Shown in pieces: positions 59,700-64,000 of a stretch of 64,000 nucleotides of DNA. The stretch spans positions 471,004,400 through 471,068,399 of the forward strand of contig NC_081406.1 of NCBI RefSeq assembly GCF_030272615.1. Reading direction: 5' to 3'. Both the position numbers and the translations under genes were made by a program. The notes under the pieces were generated by a model. The model saw only the letters and a list, made by a program, of their open reading frames with translations, did not search any database and had not been told where the DNA came from. This DNA comes from Cryptomeria japonica (Eukaryota > Streptophyta > Pinopsida > Cupressales > Cupressaceae). Within the stretch, counting starts at the first letter, position 1; each line of letters starts with the position of its first letter.

Positions 59700-61980
59700 A
59701 TGCATAAAATTGTAAAACTAACCAAAATAAACAAAAAATTCGGTAATAATTCAAAACATTAAATGAGTCATGACATGATATATCACATAGTTCTATATTC
59801 TTTTAAAAAAAATAGAAAAATAGTCAGTGATCATAATCAAACTGAAGAACTACATTACAAATCAATTAAGAGTATCCTATTCAGCGATTGGCTCACTAAG
59901 CAAGATGCAGTAGATTTACCAAAGTGCCAAACCCACCAACTCTTCTCTAACTACCAAATCAGCAGAAAAACCATGTGTTGCTCAATTCACCCAAAATTAG
60001 ATTTGGATTCAAATCGACTGAAGGATCAAGCAAGGTTTGGTTTTTGAGATCAAGATCATATAGAGTCGTTGATTGCATACCTGAACGATTCTAGGTATTC
60101 TAGGTTGGACTTGGCATTTCCAAAACGTTTTTACAATGATTCCGGCAGAAGGCAACATTTTAGACATGTTTCATTTGATTTTTTTCCAATCAGAAACCCC
60201 AAATGACTATCCTGAAACACATTTCCTGTGTTGAACAAATACAGGCAACAGTGTTGGCCAAGGCACAGCCAACTGCAAAGGAGTCGCCCCTTTTTCATGA
60301 GGTGGATGGGTACCTTGAAGCTGAAACACGGGTGATGGTGCCCAATAAAGAAAGGGTGCCCCAGCCCCCTCAATAGTTGATAGTAGGGGCAGACAAATAA
60401 GCATTCGATCATCAATTAAATCCACACATCGTCTGATATATTATGCTTATTTATTTATTTCTTAGCATTTTTATAGTCCTCTTGTAACATTATGCTCTTT
60501 CCAAAAATATTAATTTAAAATATTTCAAAAAATTCATTGATGGCTAATGTCAATGTTATTATTTAAGATCAGACCTTGCTAATTGATTAAGGAAATAAAG
60601 AGATAATTTGTAAACTTAGTTAAAATGTCACCAGTTGTCATTATAAAGGGGCATCAGGATAATATTTTAAATAATTTTAAATTATTACTAATATCAGATA
60701 TTTATAATTTATATATAATATAATATTTTAGTTTTATGTATAGATATTAGCATATGGTTTTCCTTGTAATATTTATGGTAGTTTTTCTTTAGCATACGTA
60801 TGATATATGATTTATTAAACTTGATACCTATTTTTTAGTTGCAAATATATATACCCACCAAAAAAAAATTTAAGTGCAGCCACATACCCACACCCATATC
60901 CAATTCTGATTCAGTAACTTAGATTTTTCTATGCAGCTCTTATGGAGAGTTTTTCTTTTGGCGTGGGGCATGGGGTAAAATATCTAAGCTTAAGGGACCT
61001 AGGCCAGGAGAATTTGTTTAAAAAATGCTAACTCATGGTTGGCTAACTAATAAAACTAGGAAAATAAGAAGACTATTTGAATTTCAAAATTAAACTAAGG
61101 GACCTGCTTTTCTGCATATATAACAATCAGCTGCAACAATATTCCCACTTCTAGACATTTGGTAGAAACAATAGCCAGTGGCTGCCAATGTTTATCCATT
61201 ACACTTTTTTATTTACTATCATTCTCCTTTTTAATTCAATCATGGAAAGTTACAACATAGTGCATACAGAGAAAAAAATTTATCCACAAAGTACTTATTT
61301 TTTAGGATCCTCGGTTCCAATTTTAAATGAAAAGCAGAAGACGGCATAGTTGCTTCGATTTAGCTTTATTACCATGGAAGGGAAAGGATGAATATAAGCT
61401 ATCTTGTCCAACTTTTCCACACCCCAACAAATCACTTCAGCTACAATGTATTTTCTGTCCTAATATGTCAGTTTAAGATCTTGAAATTCTACATTTCCAT
61501 CTTAATTTCTAAATGTTCTTTTAAAATCTATTGCATGTCCCTGTTCAACTACTTAAAAATTTTACATTTAATCCCCTTCCAACTGTATTTTTTGACATCC
61601 CTATTCCTTAGGATTATTTCTTCTTCAATACCCTTTTTTTTGTGCCTTGTCTGTGTTTGTCCCCAATGCTAACACTAACATTAACATAAATAGAGTTTTC
61701 TATAATATCCACTAGTATAGATATCTTAAATACATCTATCTAGATTCTAAAGAAATGCTAAGGGATATCAATTGGAGCTATTTTATTTACCTTAAATTAA
61801 TTTTATTTTACTTTAAATTATATTTACTACATACAAAAACATCTAAATTATATTGTATCTACATCGCTTTTTTCCTAATACAAATTTTTATTCTAATTTT
61901 TAAAATTCGATTATTTACATCTATATTTTTATATTTAAAATTTTAATTTCTTATCATTATTTAAAAAAATTATAAATGTT
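59700..61980. other. No gene recognised
   Basis: AT-rich with short shadow ORFs on both strands; no LTR border or domain seen. Confidence 0.5.
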
Positions 61981-61984
61981 CATC

Positions 61985-62431
61985 CCTCTAATTCCCTTGG
62001 CTGGGGTGACATGGATGGCACCGGATGAAGGGAGGATTAAGATTAACTTTGATGGCACTTCAAAGGGGAACCTGGGGATTGGGGGTGCTAGATGTATTGC
62101 ATGTGACCACAACGAAAACATTCTAGCAGAAAGATTGTAGCACTTGGGGGAAACCACAAACAACCTTGCAAAGTTCAGAGCGGCCCTACTTGGCCTAAAG
62201 CTAGGTCTGGAACTAAATGCAAGGCAGTTGCATCTTGAAGGAGATACCCTGATCACTGTCAATGCCATCAAACAGAATTCAATACCAAACTAGAAGTTGG
62301 GCCGATGGTTGAGGCCAATCTGCGACCTCATTAGCATGTTCGTAGATTTCAAGTTGTCGCATGTCTACTGTGAAAAGAACGAACTTGCTGATGAGTTAGC
62401 CAAACACACCACAAAGAAAGTTTCTGGCTAA
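61985..62431 (+). pseudogene. LINE RNase H domain remnant (second LINE)
   Basis: The frame reads EGRIKINFDGTSKGNLGIGG, then FRAALLGLKLGLEL, HLEGDTLITVNAI and HVYCEKNELADELAKHTTK, the complete set of landmarks of the plant LINE RNase H domain (first Asp in NFDG, EGD, and the final N..AD.LA). Two in-frame stops break it (near 62137 and 62294), the second within an N*K where Trp would be usual. No RT is found upstream, so the LINE is 5'-truncated just before RNase H. Confidence 0.75.
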
Positions 62432-62432
62432 A

Positions 62433-63534
62433 ATGGCACGAAGTCTGAGGATGAATTGGAGGAGAAATGATGGTGGGCCCCTGGATATTATCATCACATC
62501 ATTACCAATTACGTTGGCGCAGAGAGAGAGGACAGAGGATCTCTTTTCACGTGCAGGCCAGTGTACTGATGTTGTAGTGGCATTGCAATCTTTAAAGAGA
62601 CAGATCATAACGGAAGGTTTCCCGAGAGATCAGGTATGACATGTCAGTGGCCAACGTAGCCTTTGGGCTACAAACATCATTTCTAGACATGGAGCATAAA
62701 CCTATGCGTGTGATTCATTAACAAGACATTAATTACCCATCTCACAAGCAGATTTGAGTGGATTTGAAATGTCATGGCCAAACTAAGGTGACATTATGGT
62801 AAGGGCATATGAGAATGTGGCTACCAATATTTGATGACAGATTGCTCAATATTATTTATACCCTTCAGCGGCTACTGGTGACTCAAGCATGTTGGTTTGA
62901 AAGTTGTATCATTAGCCTTCAATAATGGATATACCCATTAGGTTAGTCTCCAACAATCGTCAGATGTCTTTTTTGGATAAGGTTTTTGAGAAGAGACTCA
63001 AAACCATCCTCAATTCCTCTCGCTCCCTGGTCATCCATGCAGTGGAGACAATTCTTGGGGACGAATTTTTGAAGGCATGTCACATGAACCATGTTAACAG
63101 TTATATCTACACCATGTTTTCTGGTGGTCGTCCTGGGAATGGGAGAAACGAAGGCGGGGGTGAGGATTTTATGTCAAAAGGTTTTGAAGAACCCATACTT
63201 AGGCGATATTGACAACGTCCTAGAGAATACAGACGAGGAGAAGCGGATTCCTCTCCCTCAAGATTACCATGTGGTCCAAAGGCAGGGGAAAGAGGTGACA
63301 AAATTGCCCTTGGTCAATACCACAGATCCGGTGTTGTTTGAGGGTAGGAAGTCGTCCATTGCCAAAAATCTTGTGTTCCTTAAGAAACTAATGGGAATAA
63401 TGCTGAATGAAGGTGGTGATTGGGTGAAGAATTATCTGCAAAGCGAGGGCTTGGAAAGCGATGATGAGGAGACTGAATTTGGCACTATGATAAAAGAGGT
63501 GGTGGACGACGGCAAGGAGGAAGACCCCCTTTGA
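62433..63534 (+). pseudogene. Coding region downstream of LINE RNase H (unknown)
   Basis: It starts ATG at 62433, three bases after the RNase H stop (TAAAATG overlap style): MARSLRMNWRRNDGGPLDII, then DLFSRAGQCTDVVVALQSL. After frame breaks it continues with DKVFEKRLKTILNSSRSLVI (62925-63212) and a last segment with an acidic end (LESDDEETEFGTMIKEVVDD, to 63534). I do not recognise the protein. Its position between RNase H and the 3' UTR suggests that it belongs to the LINE, as an extra ORF. Confidence 0.4.
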
Positions 63535-64000
63535 GTTGCTGAGTTTCTGGCCCATGAAGATTGCAGCCAAAATGCCTGGTCAAAACTCATGCCAAGGAAA
63601 GGAGGAAGCCGAAGGTGCCATGAGAAGGGTTTGCTCTCCTTTTTGTGTATAGTTTTCCTGAGTAACAATAGGATATATACTGGTGTTTGTACTCTAGAAT
63701 GGGACTGTTAAAGTCAAACAAAATGTTTTTTGAAACTCTCTAGTGTCACCATTTTGGAGGGGGTGACACCATTTCAACCCTGTAATACAGCAAGGCTTCG
63801 CCCTTGGCTAATGGATGGGTAGATATGGGTATATTCACACTATGGGCCCCAATTTTGGACACTATAGTGATACTGGGCTCTACCCCTAATAGGTGGGTAG
63901 ACAGGTGAGATGATGCATAAGATGTAAAGTTTATTTTCTGATATCAATACAATGGATGTTGCACCATAGCAGCTATTAATTTACCAAAAAAAATAATTAT
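63535..64000 (+). mobile_element. LINE 3' UTR and A-rich tail
   Basis: Non-coding sequence with two partly repeated stretches (GGATGGGTAGATATGGG; AATAGGTGGGTAGACAGG) ends in an A run at 63985-63992, as expected for a LINE 3' end. Confidence 0.5.

Overview
This window is nuclear DNA of a seed plant, most probably a conifer. That is an inference from very gene-poor sequence, deeply nested and decayed Copia/Gypsy/LINE elements, AT-rich spacers and one plant-type serine acetyltransferase (SERAT) gene with introns. No bacterial-type operon, rRNA or organelle gene was seen. The only host gene I can support is the 3' end of a SERAT on the minus strand (three exons, 14596-15932); its upstream exons were not found in the rest of the window.

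Left part (1-14 kb): a decayed Copia Gag on the minus strand (100-700); three copies of one LTR plus leader, one of them inverted so that 1.44-2.88 kb forms a large foldback; a Copia 3' end (3.4-4.7 kb); the 3' half of a LINE (6.5-8.8 kb); AT-rich and pyrimidine-rich spacer; and a Copia RNase H remnant (13.1-13.8 kb).

Middle part (17.3-32.5 kb): two tandem, same-strand (minus) copies of an LTR-flanked element family with no visible reverse transcriptase or integrase. Each has a very long ORF of a family I do not recognise (18.6-21.9 kb, decayed; 24.9-28.1 kb, one 1,074-codon frame broken only by two TAG codons). Upstream of the ORF each has a tandem array: 42-bp units in copy I (22.5-23.3 kb) and twelve 35-nt imperfect palindromes spaced about 166 bp apart in copy II (28.98-30.73 kb). 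The LTR of copy I contains a miniature LTR retrotransposon (TRIM, 17495-17828) whose 135-bp LTRs each contain a tRNA-like sequence with Pol III A and B boxes.

Right-middle (32.3-54.7 kb): a nest. A plus-strand LTR resembling those of the pol-less family is split by a Copia element (32562-46356, target duplication AAAAT). The Copia integrase is split by a young chromodomain Gypsy (35969-43568, target duplication ATCGG, minus strand). A second, older chromodomain Gypsy (47529 to about 54430, minus strand) lies between fragments of the pol-less family and has lost the start of its 5' LTR.

Right end (54.7-64 kb): low-information sequence with several minisatellites, then a LINE 3' end (RNase H domain, a further downstream coding region, A-rich tail) running to the window edge. 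Almost everything here is transposon biology; the candidate undescribed system is the pol-less LTR family with its long ORF and 5' palindrome or 42-bp arrays.
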